Assembly: GCF_028009165.1 (NCBI RefSeq)
Contig: NC_079244.1
Span: 186,001-250,000, forward strand
Direction: 5' to 3'
Length of the DNA stretch: 64,000 bases
Origin: Akanthomyces muscarius
Lineage: Eukaryota > Ascomycota > Sordariomycetes > Hypocreales > Cordycipitaceae
Below, in pieces: positions 37,401-48,886 of this stretch; position 1 is the first letter of the stretch, and each line of letters begins with the position of its first letter. The notes beneath the pieces are model-generated. The model saw only the letters and a list, made by a program, of their open reading frames with translations, ran no database searches and had not been told where the DNA came from. The position numbers and the translations under genes were made by a program.

Positions 37401-40400
37401 TGCCTTGGAGCGACACCAACGCCAAGACGCTCCATGCGACCATGCAGCCATTCTTCAAAGCACTTCATGTCATTCACGAAGAGACCATTTCGCATGCCCT
37501 GGATTTTTTCCTGTGCATTTCCTCTATCTCCTCCATCATCGGCGTTGCTTCTGAAGCCTTACACTCTGTTGCAAATGGATACCTCGACGACTTTGTCATG
37601 TGGCGTCGGCAGCAGGGCTTTCCTGCTGCATCACTCTGTTTCGGCATTGTTGACAACTTGGGTCTTTTCACTGAAAGCCAGTCGATCAAAGAGGCACTCG
37701 AAAATGTTGGAATCGATCCCTCGACTGAAGACCAGCTTTTCTTCCAGCTTGAACAGGGAATCCTCGCACAATATTCGGATGGGGAGGCGGATGGCACCTC
37801 TGATCACCACGTTCTCAGTGGCGTCAGCTTCTCGTCACAAGAGGAGTTCTGGTCTTCCAAGCCCATGTTCCGAGGGCTTTTCGAGAGCGCCACCTCGTCT
37901 GCTGGATCATCTGGTACTGCCAAAGACCTGCGATCCTTGATGCGCGACGCCAAAACTCCCGAGGACAAAGTGAAACCTTTGACGGATGCCTTTATTGAGA
38001 AGATAGCTGTTTCGCTCTCAATTTCCAGTTCCGACATCAACGCTGGGCTGCCTTTATCTTCCTACGGTATGGATTCTCTTGCTGCAGTCGACTTCAGGAA
38101 GTGGTTTTCACAGGAGCTCGGGGTCAACCTCGCCTTGTTTGAGATCCTTGGCTCGGGCACCATCAGGGCCGTTATTGAGAAGGTTTGTCAAGCTTTCTCA
38201 ACGCAAGAAGAAGAGAAGCCCAATACAGCTCGACGAGTTAAGGGAGATGCAAAAGCCAAAGAGACGTTCGTTGACGAGGCATCGGAGCTCGTTCTGCCTG
38301 CGTCTCGACCCAAGAATATCCCGCTTTCATCATTCCAGACGCGGCAGTGGTTCATGGACACTGTGATGGAGCAGAATGGAGCTCTTACTTGCGGTTGGAC
38401 CCTTACTCTTCAAGGTGAACCGAATCTTGAAGCTGTCAACGCAGCATTCCACGAGGTTGCTCACCGCAACGAGATCTTCAGAACTCGATACTTTGAGGGC
38501 GATGACATGGTAGAGCAGGAGGTTCTCGCTTCCGTTCCAGCCAATGTTGAGTATGTGGACATTTCAAACATTCCTGATGCTGAAGTAAAAGTTCAAAACC
38601 AGGTCTACGACCTCATTGGCCAGCCCATGGATCTGGAAAGGGGGGAGGTGTATCGATCACGCCTCGTGAAAATCGCAGATGCACGTTACGCTTGGATCTT
38701 TGCCACCCACCACATTACTGTGGATGGCGCCAGCCGTCAATCATTCATGGAGCAAATTGTCGCCTGTTATGATGACGCCATAACAGGATCCAACTCGAAA
38801 AGTTCGGCGCCAAAACTCACATACATCGACTTTTCCCTGTGGCACGATGGATACTTGAAGTCGGAACAGGTTCAAGTGGATTTGGCTTGGTGGAAGAACC
38901 ATTTGACGGATGCCCCCCGGGCCGGCAAGCTTCTACCCTTCGCACAACGCGAGGCCCGAGGAGAGAAGTCCAGTCATGATAGAAGAGTGATCCGCTCAAA
39001 AATTGACATGGCCACTCTCAAACGAATGAAGCGCATCTGCAGCAGCGTCAACGTAACACCATTCCATTTTATTCTTGCGTCGCTCCGAGCCATCATCTTC
39101 CGCTACACAGCTGAGGAAGACTTTACACTGCTCGTGATCAACGGCGAGCGGCCTCATCCTGCATTTGAGAGCATCATTGGATTTTTCGTCAACATCATTC
39201 CACTTTTTTGGAAGGGGTCATTCGATGACTCGTTTGAATCGCTGCTGACGGAAGCTAAAACATTGACGATGGAATCCATGGCACATTCGCAAGCGCCTTT
39301 TGATGCGATTGTCGATGCCCTAGATCTGGGACACAACCCCGCTCATTTTCCGTTGGGTCAGATCGCGCTGAACTACCAGATGTACGCCAAATCTCCTAAT
39401 TATACCTCTACCGACTTTGAAATCCAGGACGTTCATGTTACCGACGTTCCAACGACATGTGAGCTCCAATTCGAAGTTCTTGAGGACCCCAAAACAGGTC
39501 TTGGCTTTACTCTTGACTACGACTCCTACCTTTACGGTGCTGCTGATATGGACCGCTTCTTGGAGAACTTCATGACGTTCATCGGTAGCGCCGTGCGCGA
39601 TTTTAGGCAGCCAGTCGAGGAGCTAGAGATGTGTGGTGCGAAAGAAATTCAGTTCCTTCGAGAGATCTGCTGGGTGGAGGAGGAGAGCACGGCAGACTGG
39701 ATGGGCCGCTCACTAATGAGCCGCTGGTCGGACATTGTTCGCCAGCAGTCAAGTTCCACTGCAATTCATACTTCAGATGGCCATTCTATCACGTTCTCTG
39801 GTCTCGACGAGCGGGCTAAGGATATTGCGCATTTGCTGCAGGCATCCGGTGCGAAGTCTGGTGACAGAGTTGGCGTGCTTTCACACCCCTCCATCGATGT
39901 CATGGCTTCTATGCTCGGGGTCGCTCTCCTTCGATGCGTCTATGTTCCTCTGGATCCCAGTGCTGCGCGGGGCAGATTGGAATACATGATTGAAAACACT
40001 TCGGCGCCGCTAGTTCTCCATGGGCCAGAGCTGGAATCGCTCGTTGAAAGTTTGCATGGATCAACTCGCACCAAGTTCATCGCCATGACTGATGCGAAGC
40101 CAAGTAGCAGTGCTCCAATTGCTGCAGCGCTCGCCCAGAGTCCCGATGATGTTTGCTACATCGTCTTCACTTCCGGAAGTACGGGCAAACCAAAGGGCGT
40201 TATGGTGACGTTTGAGAACACCGAAGCCATGCTTTGCGGTCGACAGCAGATTCATGGCCTGGGGCACAAAGATACTTTCCTGCAGCAGTCATCCACATCC
40301 TTCGACATCTCCATGGCACAGACATGGGGATCACTCACATCTGGAGCCAAGATGGCGCTCGCTACCAAAGATGCCAGACAAGATGTCGATGAGTTGGCTA

Positions 40401-42916
40401 GCTTTATTCGTGATGCTGGGGCAACCATGGTGTACATGACACCAACCCAGCTTGCAATGATTCTCGAAAATTGCTCCGATATTTTGGAGCAGTGCCAGAA
40501 GCTCAGAGCTGTCTCCCTCATTGGCGAGCATCTGCCACCGCGCCTCGTTTCGGCAGTATACGACCTAGGCTTGCCGTTATTGACTGTCTACAATGAGTAT
40601 GGACCATCGGAGAGTACATCACAGAACACACTTTACAAAGTGCCATATCCAACACCCAGACAAACTAGCATTGACATTGGTCGACCTATTCCCAACTCCA
40701 GCACCTATGTTCTCAATTCTAGAGGCCGACCAGTTCCTGCAGGCGTCTCTGGTGAGCTGTGTGTTGGTGGGCCGCAAGTCAGTATGGGATACCTGGGCCG
40801 CTCTAGCGATGCATTCCTGCGCAACGATTTCCAGTCTGGCGCATTCAAAAACAGAGGGTGGGATCGTCTCTATCGAACAGGTGATATGGCCCGTTTCCGA
40901 CTGGACGGTAATATCGACTTGCACGGCCGCATCTCGGGTGACAAGCAGGTGAAGTTGCGCGGGCATCGCATTGACCTTGAGGAAATTGAGACTGAGATCC
41001 GACGTGTCGCTGCTGAGGACTCGGTTGTGAGCTCCATCACGGACACCATCCTTTTGGCACGAACTATTGGTCAGCCCACTACCGCGGACATGACAGACGA
41101 TCGTCAGCTGGTCGCGTTCCTCACAGCAAAACCCGAACTCGCGAGAACGGAGTTCCAGGCTATTGCGTCTAAGCTTCACGTTGAATTGGGTAAGACTTTG
41201 AACAAATACATGATCCCTGCATGCTATCAGTCCATGACAGCGTTTCCAATGACTGTCAGCGGGAAGATAGACCGAATCGGCCTGAACAGCATGGCCCTTG
41301 ACCCTGTCTTCCACATTGAGACCGCTATCGCGCAGGCTCGACGACAGGACGAAGTTGTGGAGACTCAAGCTGTCGGACCACTTGAGACGATCAAGGGTCT
41401 CTTTTCAGGCATTCTCAAGCTGCCTTCCCAGAAGGTCGTCTTGGACACGGATAGCTTCTTCGAGCTTGGCGGCCAGAGTGTGCTTGCCCTTCGCCTCCAG
41501 AAAGCTCTCAAGAAAGAGTTGGGTGTGAAAGTCAAACTGGTTGACATCTTCCGAAACCCGACCCCTGCTGGTCTTGTCAAGAGATTCGGCCTCGAGTCAA
41601 CTGCTGACTCCACGACCGTCCCGCCCCAAAACACAACAGAGGTGGACTGGGACTCTGAGATCGCACTTCCGAATGATGCTCGATACGTTCCCAAATTCGC
41701 AGGTGAGACCGGGAAGCAACAGCCAAATAGCAATGTCCAAAAGAGAATCCTCATTCTGGGAGCTGACGGCTACATCGGATATTATATGCTCAAATTTTTG
41801 CTTGCGCTCCATCTGGACGCCAAGGTTTACCTTTTGGGTCTTGGCGATCGGTTCAATTTAGGTGATCTCTTTTCAGCTTTCACCGAGCATCAAATGTTCG
41901 ACAATACAGTCAGCCAGATGGATCTCCTCACGCGAGTAGAGATTGTACAGGGCGCCATGGGCAAAGAAAAATTTGGTTTGGCCAATGCCGAATTCGTCAA
42001 GCTCGGACGCAGTGTTAACTCCATCTATCACACAGGCGGCTTTGTCTCCCTTCTGGAAACATACAAAGAGCTGCGCCCGCGCAATGTGCAGAGCGTTTTC
42101 GACATGATTGAGCTGGCTTCACACGGATGCGGCCACTTGCCGACCGCGCTGCATTACATCTCCACATGGAGTATCGTCCACGTTCAGACCTGGAGCAGCA
42201 CGTCTCTTAATCAAGAAAAGGTGTGGCTAGACGAACAGAGTGTTGCCTCGTTCCGTCCACCTGCCACGAATGACCACGGCTACTTCAAGACGAGATGGGC
42301 CTCGGAGATGCTTATGGAGGAGGCCGGCAAGCGGGGTTTCCCCACGACCATCTACAGATGCCCAGCCCACACCGCGCCAACGGCTGCCAAGTGCGCGACG
42401 CCTGCCGACAACTTTACCATCAACATGTGTGTGCGCATGGTCGAGACGGGTCTTATCCTGCGAGAGCCCAAGCGCCAAGACGACCTCGAGAGCGACATGG
42501 GTATGATCCCGATTGACTACCTCGCCGACACACTTGTGCGATTGGCCGACTTGGAGGAAGTTGCTTTTCCTACTGGGGAGACACTTCGTCTGCACATCAC
42601 GAATCCCAATTCTCTTCCTTATTCCAAGGTGCCCAATCTTGTCGCGCAGCTGCACGGTGGGAGCGTGGCTGGCCAGATGCTGGATTTGGACGAGTGGTTC
42701 GAGGCCATTACTGCTGTGAGCAACGAGAATATCAATCTTGAACTGTCTATGTACAAGGAATACCTGGACAAAGGCCATATCATGTTTGCAATTGACGACA
42801 GCAAAACGCGTCCGTTGCTGGATCAGATTGACTCGCAGGCTGGTCGCGTCAGATGTGAGGCGGTGGACTTGGTCTACCTACAGAACCTGCTAAGACAGGA
42901 GCAGGGGAGAAACTAG
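31403..42916 (+). CDS. PKS-NRPS hybrid synthase, KS-AT-DH-(ER)-(KR)-ACP-C-A-T-R
   Basis: Three exons, 31403..31600, 31668..31812 and 31893..42916 (3788 aa). Introns have GTGAGT/AATAG and GTACGT/TTTAG ends and restore the KS motif [13 protein letters not shown]. Domains: KS 13-430 (Cys184, His319, His357); AT ~539-840 (GHSSG, Ser633); DH ~930-1235 (HxxxGxxxxP from His961; Asp1145). The linker shows no methyltransferase core motif. ER-like relic ~1540-1850 has lost the GxGxxG dinucleotide motif. KR-like ~1860-2040 keeps GxxGxxG (from 1867) but has His2005 for the catalytic Tyr and no PKV lysine. ACP follows (DSL, Ser2176), then C ~2235-2670 (HHxxxDG, His2388), A ~2690-3180 ([11 protein letters not shown]), T (Ser3310) and terminal R ~3400-3788 (GxxGxxG at 3404; Tyr3578, but Arg3582 for Lys). 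It condenses a polyketide with one amino acid. Likely release is Dieckmann cyclisation or slow reduction (inference). Confidence 0.93.
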
Positions 42917-44077
42917 CATGCACAGGGTAGTTAGTTCGGGGCCAAAATTGAGAGTGGTAATATGTCAGGATTATGCCTTTATGATTCAGTTCGGGTTTCC
43001 CCCCTCCTTCAGTTTATAGTAGCTTTTTTTCGCTTGCCTTAAACTTATGCTTATTCTTATCGCTTTGCTATCCTTGGCTTTTTAGCTTTCTTTCTAGTTT
43101 TCTTTGTTTGTTTCTTTATAGCACTATTATGCGCAGTAACCACGCACGCTACGTTAATAGCTACCGAGTTGCTTTTTCCCTGTCTCCCTGTGCTCTTCGG
43201 CCTTGAACAATACTTTTCTTCTTGAAGGAGAGTGTCTGAACGATCCTTGTGGGCGTCTCGAGTTATATCACATTCGCAATAGTGCTACGTCAGACAGGGT
43301 TTTGAAGTGGTGGCTGTGTTAATTCCCCGCGCATTTAATGAGAAGGTCCCGCCAGCGCCGGAAAGAGGCACGGCTATCCGCAGCCGAGTTCCACTTCCCA
43401 TTGCTTCCGTGCGGTGGCCGACTTGCCGACTCTAGTCGTTCGCGTTCTGGGCTCAGGAGGTATTGTCTATGTCCTTGGGGAACTTGAGCCAGAGTCGGCA
43501 GACACGCAGACTACTAGTAGGGAATTTGCAAGCGACTGCTGCGCTGGAGCGGCTTAGTTTCGCCGATCCTGGCGCTACTTAGCAACATTGGTAGCCAACC
43601 TTCGAACCAAGCTTGATTTCTTGTAATTTCGCTAGCTACCATAAATTAGTTCGGCCTCGGTCGCGTTGTGACGCCTTGAAGCTCCACCCACATGCTTCCT
43701 GTCAGCTCCTAGTGCGACGCCTCATGCAGAAGAGGCTCCTGCCTCTAACCTGTCGTAGAGAAAGCGCCCCAATCAGTTTCGGCCGACTCTCTACGGGATT
43801 GGTGAATGTGTCCAGTTAGTAATGCTACAGCAGCTCGATAGGGCGGCAGTAGTGCAATGAGAAAAAACGCGGGGAGTTCTCGGGGTGTTTTGTCTGCGAA
43901 CTGGGAGCGTGGGCAATGTGTCTCTCCTCAACCCCCCATAAAAGGAGTCGCGCGACCCTCTTGTAAGATCTGGATCTTATTTCCGCCAGGGCGCCGCCAC
44001 TTTGACTCTGATCGTTCAGCTGTTTCGTCACTGCTTCTCCTCAACCAAAACTGTGCACGCAAAGACGATCAACGAAA
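42917..44077. other. intergenic region, no gene seen
   Basis: 1.16 kb between the PKS-NRPS stop and the transporter start. It opens with a T-rich, 3' UTR-like tract (43000-43130). No coding frame is supported. Confidence 0.5.
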
Positions 44078-45184
44078 ATGGAGACGTTCAATGCGAATGC
44101 TTACACGCCGCTGGAGACGACCGAGATATGCTCTCGTGTCGGCACCAAAAAGGCCAACATGCGTGTCGACAAGATCTTCTTCAGTGCCGTCATCGCAGGC
44201 TGCTACCTCGCATTTTCGTCTTCGGTGTGCCTGGTCATCAACACATCTCCGTGGGTGCGTGTGCTTCTTCAAGCGTCGAGGCGAACAATACAGAAAATGC
44301 GGGAAATCTAACCATGTTAACAACGCAGTACCAAGAGAACGCGCCTGGTCTAATTCGCATGATTGCTGCGATAGTCTTTCCCCTGTCACTCGTAATGATT
44401 GTTCTGACAGGGACGGATCTCTGCACTGGTAGCTTTATGGCATGTCCACTCCTGTCAATCACACCGTTTGATCGTCAATTATGCTAACAAGCTCATTACC
44501 CCAGTATACGACCCTTGCTGCACTCCACCGTCGAATCAGTGTTTGGAAAATGCTCATGCACTGGGCTTTAACCTTCTTCGGCAACTTAGCCGGCTCGCTC
44601 TTCATTGTCGGCGTCATCATCGGCTATGGGGGCGTCCTCGACGACAAGCTGTACCGCGACGAAGCCATCAAATTTGCCGACAAAAAGGCATACACACCGA
44701 TGTGGCATCAAATTTTTCTTCGAGCGATTGGCGCAAACTGGCTTGTCTGCGTTGCCTGCTGGCTGGCATTCCAGGCGCGCGATGTTGCCGGCAAAATTGC
44801 TGGCATCTGGTGGCCAGTCTTTGCCTTTGTGGCGCTTGGCCTCGATCACGTTGTCGCCAACATGTTCTTTATCCCCATGGCGATATTTCTCGGAAGCGCA
44901 CATATTAGTGTCGGCTATTACATCTGGAAGTCCATGATTCCAGCTCTGCTCGGCAACATTGTGGGTGGTGGCCTCTGCGTCGCTACCGTTCACTGGTACT
45001 TGGTATGCGACCCTTATTCTCGGGCAGCTACGCCCTCAAATACGAAAGAGAGGTCAAAAAGAATGTGCTCGTTATACTAACTCTAGTCAAGGATCTCACA
45101 GGAATCCCCGAGCCGGTTCGCATCGATGGCAAACTTTACAAAGAAGACGAAAAGGCTGTGCATAGCGAAAGCAGCAGCGTATAG
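44078..45184 (+). CDS. formate/nitrite transporter (FNT) family channel
   Basis: Four exons, 44078..44254, 44329..44439, 44505..45002 and 45092..45184 (292 aa). Intron 2 starts with GC (GCATGT) and has a TGCTAAC branch and CCCCAG end; it is the only choice that keeps the family motif GSFM-YTTLAALHRR. The last acceptor is a CAAG that gives HWYL-DLTG; the TAG five bases earlier breaks frame. Six membrane segments follow the FNT plan, with the conserved pore His in GLDHVVAN (His211) and a Lys pair before the fourth helix (Lys156/157), matching the His/Lys pair of bacterial FocA. Family members move formate, nitrite or, in some, lactate with protons. It is convergent with the lactate dehydrogenase gene, so lactate is a reasonable alternative substrate. 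Confidence 0.85.
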
Positions 45185-45652
45185 TTTTGAGACGCAATAA
45201 CTGGACCATAAAACACAGACGAATGAGACTGTACGAACATTGCCTTGAGAGGAAGATGACAAATTCACTATAGGTCGGATTTTGCAAAGCTGGCTGGCCG
45301 AATGCCGATGCACAGTTCCCAAACTCACTGCGGCACCGTCAAAGAGATCACATGTATGCTTATGCTCATTTATTCGCAGTATTAGTAACAAGGTTGATCT
45401 CATGCACCCTCGCACGCTGGATCACAGCCATCTTGGCGGTATCTACCCATTGTGCCATTCGTGTGAACGACTATTTTCCCAAGTAAAGATGTCCATTTCC
45501 TACACATTACAATAGTGATAATTACGATTTGCTTAATAGAATAACAGTAGAGGATATATTACCATGCCTAGGGGTCATTGAAAACTACCATACTCCCGAG
45601 ACGAGGGCTCCAGGCCCGAAAATTTCATACAAGAAAGAAATGCGAATGCAAT
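45185..45652. other. convergent intergenic region
   Basis: 468 bp between the 3' ends of the FNT and LDH genes. It probably contains both 3' UTRs; nothing else is seen. Confidence 0.5.
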
Positions 45653-46603
45653 TTATAGTCGGCTCGCAATTACGGGCTCGGGGTTCTCCGTCGCGTAAGC
45701 GACCGTCTTCAGCTTGTTGATGGACTTCTCCAATGAGGCCTGCTCGTCCTCATCGAGAATAATATCCAACGACTTGACAATGCCACGGCGCCCGACAATG
45801 GCAGGCTTGCTGAAGCACATGCCGTAGTCGCTGTGGTAGTGGCTTAGGGGTAGCACGTGGCGCTCGTCGAGGAGGATGGATGTGCAGATGGAGGAAATGA
45901 CGGCGCCGATGCCGAAAGAGGTCTCTCCCTTGACCTTGTTTAGTCTGTCGGCCTTGAATCTGACAAACTCGGCGACTTCGTGCTTTTCTTCGATATCGAG
46001 GGGAAGGACCTGGTCGACAGGGATGCCGCCGATGGCCATGTTGGACCAGGCGATGGTCTGGGAGTCGCCGTGCTCACCAACGACATAAGCGTGGACAGCG
46101 CGAGGAGCGACCTTGGCCCGCTGGGCAATGGTGTCCTTGAGGCGGGTTGTGTCGAGAATAGTACCGCTGCCGAAGACCTGGTTGGCGGGAAGGCCGGAGT
46201 ACTTGACGGCGAAGTATGTCATGATGTCGACGGGGTTTGTGACCATGACGAGGATGGCATCCTCCTTGAAAGGGGACATCTTCTCGAAGCCGCCGCGGAT
46301 GACGCCGAGGTTGCGCTGAAGAAGAGAGAGGCGAGACTCTCCGGCCTTTTGGTTGGTGCCGGCTGTGAACACAATGATGTCGCACTGGCCGCATTCCTTC
46401 CAGGTGCCTGGGCGAACGCGGGGGGAGATGCCAAAGCTGGTGGAGTCACGGAGATCCTGTACCTGGGCATCTTGGAAATCCTCCTTGAGATCTAGGATGA
46501 GGACCTCGCTGGCAATTTGCTTGTGGATGATGGAGTAGGCGACGGCGGCGCCGACCTTGCCAATGCCGATGATGGCGATTCTGGGTCCTTGGAATTCAGA
46601 CAT
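45653..46603 (-). CDS. L-lactate dehydrogenase with C-terminal SRL
   Basis: A single-exon 316-aa NAD-dependent enzyme of the LDH/MDH family. The nucleotide motif GIGKVG is at residues 13-18. The specificity loop reads TNQKAGESR, with Gln85 at the position that is Gln in lactate and Arg in malate dehydrogenases; Arg91 follows. LDTTRL carries the substrate-binding Arg154, and GEHGDS the catalytic His178. It should interconvert pyruvate and L-lactate. The protein ends in Ser-Arg-Leu, a standard PTS1 peroxisomal targeting tripeptide, unusual for an LDH. Fungal LDHs of this kind resemble bacterial enzymes and may be of transferred origin (not testable here). It is convergent with the FNT channel. 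Confidence 0.9.
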   Translation of the reverse strand: MSEFQGPRIAIIGIGKVGAAVAYSIIHKQIASEVLILDLKEDFQDAQVQDLRDSTSFGISPRVRPGTWKECGQCDIIVFTAGTNQKAGESRLSLLQRNLGVIRGGFEKMSPFKEDAILVMVTNPVDIMTYFAVKYSGLPANQVFGSGTILDTTRLKDTIAQRAKVAPRAVHAYVVGEHGDSQTIAWSNMAIGGIPVDQVLPLDIEEKHEVAEFVRFKADRLNKVKGETSFGIGAVISSICTSILLDERHVLPLSHYHSDYGMCFSKPAIVGRRGIVKSLDIILDEDEQASLEKSINKLKTVAYATENPEPVIASRL

Positions 46604-48886
46604 GATGTGTGAGGATGAGACTTAAACGTGAAGAGAATAAATTCACAGGTGCTAGTTGCGAGCTAGAAACGCGGGGGGTACAAGGGTTGAAATAGTATGC
46701 CAAAACAGCACAAATCCCATTACATGAAAGATTTTGTACTAGTCCTCACTCCTGTATCATATCATCCTCCGCTTTGAAACGTGATATTACACACGAGCAG
46801 CGGGTCTCATGCTTACCGTCCTAGCTCTTGGCATTACAAGTGGATATGATAACGCGACTCAAAGATTGCAGAGGCTGTAACACAGTGTAATTCATCGGAT
46901 ACTACTATCTCTTGGCGTGGAGATCAGCTTGGCGCGTGAGAATATTCAGATAATTCCTTTCGGATGGCTCTGTTTCAGTAGCAGAAACCGCCTGTAATTC
47001 TCTACACTTTATTCCTTCTACGACACCACGGCATTTACTTGCTCGCGTGCACTCGAGAAACAAGCGCTTCTAGAACGCAACGCACAAGTATACTTCCGTG
47101 GCCAAGCCTGCGCCAGGGTAAGGTGTCGTGTCCGTTCGCCACCATGCAGCCAGACAAAAGCCTCCGGATCAGATTTTCTTGGCTCTCTAGGCATCAATGG
47201 AGGTTTCGACTGCAAGACGAAAATGCATCAGGCCATTTTGCGTGGTCTTCCATCGACATTGACGTCCAACAGGCTCCGAAATAAACCGAGCGAGACCCTA
47301 CGCTTACACGCCAATACAGTCAGACTTAGTACAGAGCCCCATAGCGGGTTATGCACCCCACGTCATATTGACAGACGGTTCGTCTTGGCCCGCCAACTAT
47401 TAGGTAAGAAGCACTGGCTGCGGCGAACCATGATAAGCGACCTGGCCCCCGAAAATGCTTAATTATAAGGATAAGGCTCGATCGCCACCCGTTGTGCTCA
47501 TGCCCGCTGCACAAAATTCTCATGCAGAGCTGCACGTTGGTGCGGCGAGCTCCGGACGCCCCAATCGCGCCCCAATCGGCGGCCATGATTGGCTGCGATC
47601 GGCCAGTCCCTTGCATCCCCGGCATCCGTCGGGTGGCTTCTGTAGTTGTCATTGGCTGGGTCTTCTTTTCACTGCGCCGCATGGTACTATCCGAGTAATT
47701 TGTGCGTGCAACTCTGCAGCACTAGAACGCCGGATGAACGCTCATGAATCTCAGAACGGTCGCAAACGTGTCAGAGGCGTATTGTAGTGTGTCGTGCATA
47801 ATAAAAAATGCCACAAGACATAAATGAAGAACATGGCGTGCTAAAATACCAGATTGAATTATTAAGCGCGTAAGTTGAAGTTGGGGCCGAGACCTTCCTT
47901 GTTTACGGAATTACCACCTTGGCCACACGGCATCGCCAACGAATGGCTAGAGTTTTGAGCTGGTTCTCAGGATTTCTGAGCATAATGAGGCATCTGAAAT
48001 GGGTATACCAACCAGCGCATTGCAATGGTCAGGCCCTTCCCTCATCCTGTATTTACAACAAAACTTGCAAACGATCGTCTTGGCTGAGAGTGCTCGGCTT
48101 AACATTTCGCCCAGATATCTTTTACATATCACAAACCTAGTCCGAATATCATTATAGCATCATACTGATCTCCTACACGCTTCCAGAGGAAGGAATACGC
48201 TGTAGCATCAAGTGCAGCTAGAGCGATGATTTTTCTAGGCCTTTGTATAGGGTAAGGCTGGGAATGAGAAGACTTTTACGATCCTTTGGTGTCGACACCG
48301 AAACCGATTTCCCAGTTTGCGGGGGACCCCGGATTTAACGCTTTTTTATGATTATCTGATTTCTATTCTCACAGACAGTGGGCCATTGATTCTCTTATGC
48401 ACGGGGATCAGTCTTCATCAAGCCTGTCGCGAGTCGGACTTGCGACATAATCCACATGCGCCCCAGCAAATGCCGCCCCCGGGACACCAACAGTAGTCTT
48501 GGCAATCGCCGCTCAACAAAGTTGAAGGTTTTAGCGGGGGCGAGGCACGCGAACTCGGGTCAACCATTGTTATTGGCTCCATTTTGGTACACAACGTGAT
48601 GGTAGTCCGACCCTCCTCCGACAGCAACAACCAGCTCTGGCAGCAGGCAATGGACGCTAGGGGGCGGTGACGACGACCAAAAACGGCAATCCTAGCAAAT
48701 GATGCTTAGCAATGAGAAGGTATCGAGGGATTTATTATCCTCATAGGTCTGCCAGCGGACTCTGCTAGGCAAGACTTGAGTCTTCTAAAAAAGAGAAGCA
48801 AGAAAAAACAACGGAATTGATTTTAGTATGTCTGCTCATCATCGATCTCCCAAGATTGTCATGTATAGTCAGTCATCGTTGAAGAA
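46604..48886. other. 2.3-kb intergenic region, no gene seen
   Basis: Upstream of the LDH gene and downstream of the oxidase gene. Frames at 47455-47787 and 47919-48140 lack family features and conserved-looking composition. A near-palindromic GC-rich element (GGGGGACCCCGG, about 48322-48333) is present, of unknown role. Confidence 0.45.

Noticed and set aside
40619..41368. 249-aa frame antisense to the A domain
   Set aside because: It is a shadow of the PKS-NRPS with no independent support.
45980..46495. 171-aa plus-strand frame inside the LDH gene
   Set aside because: It is antisense to an intact enzyme whose motifs explain the sequence.
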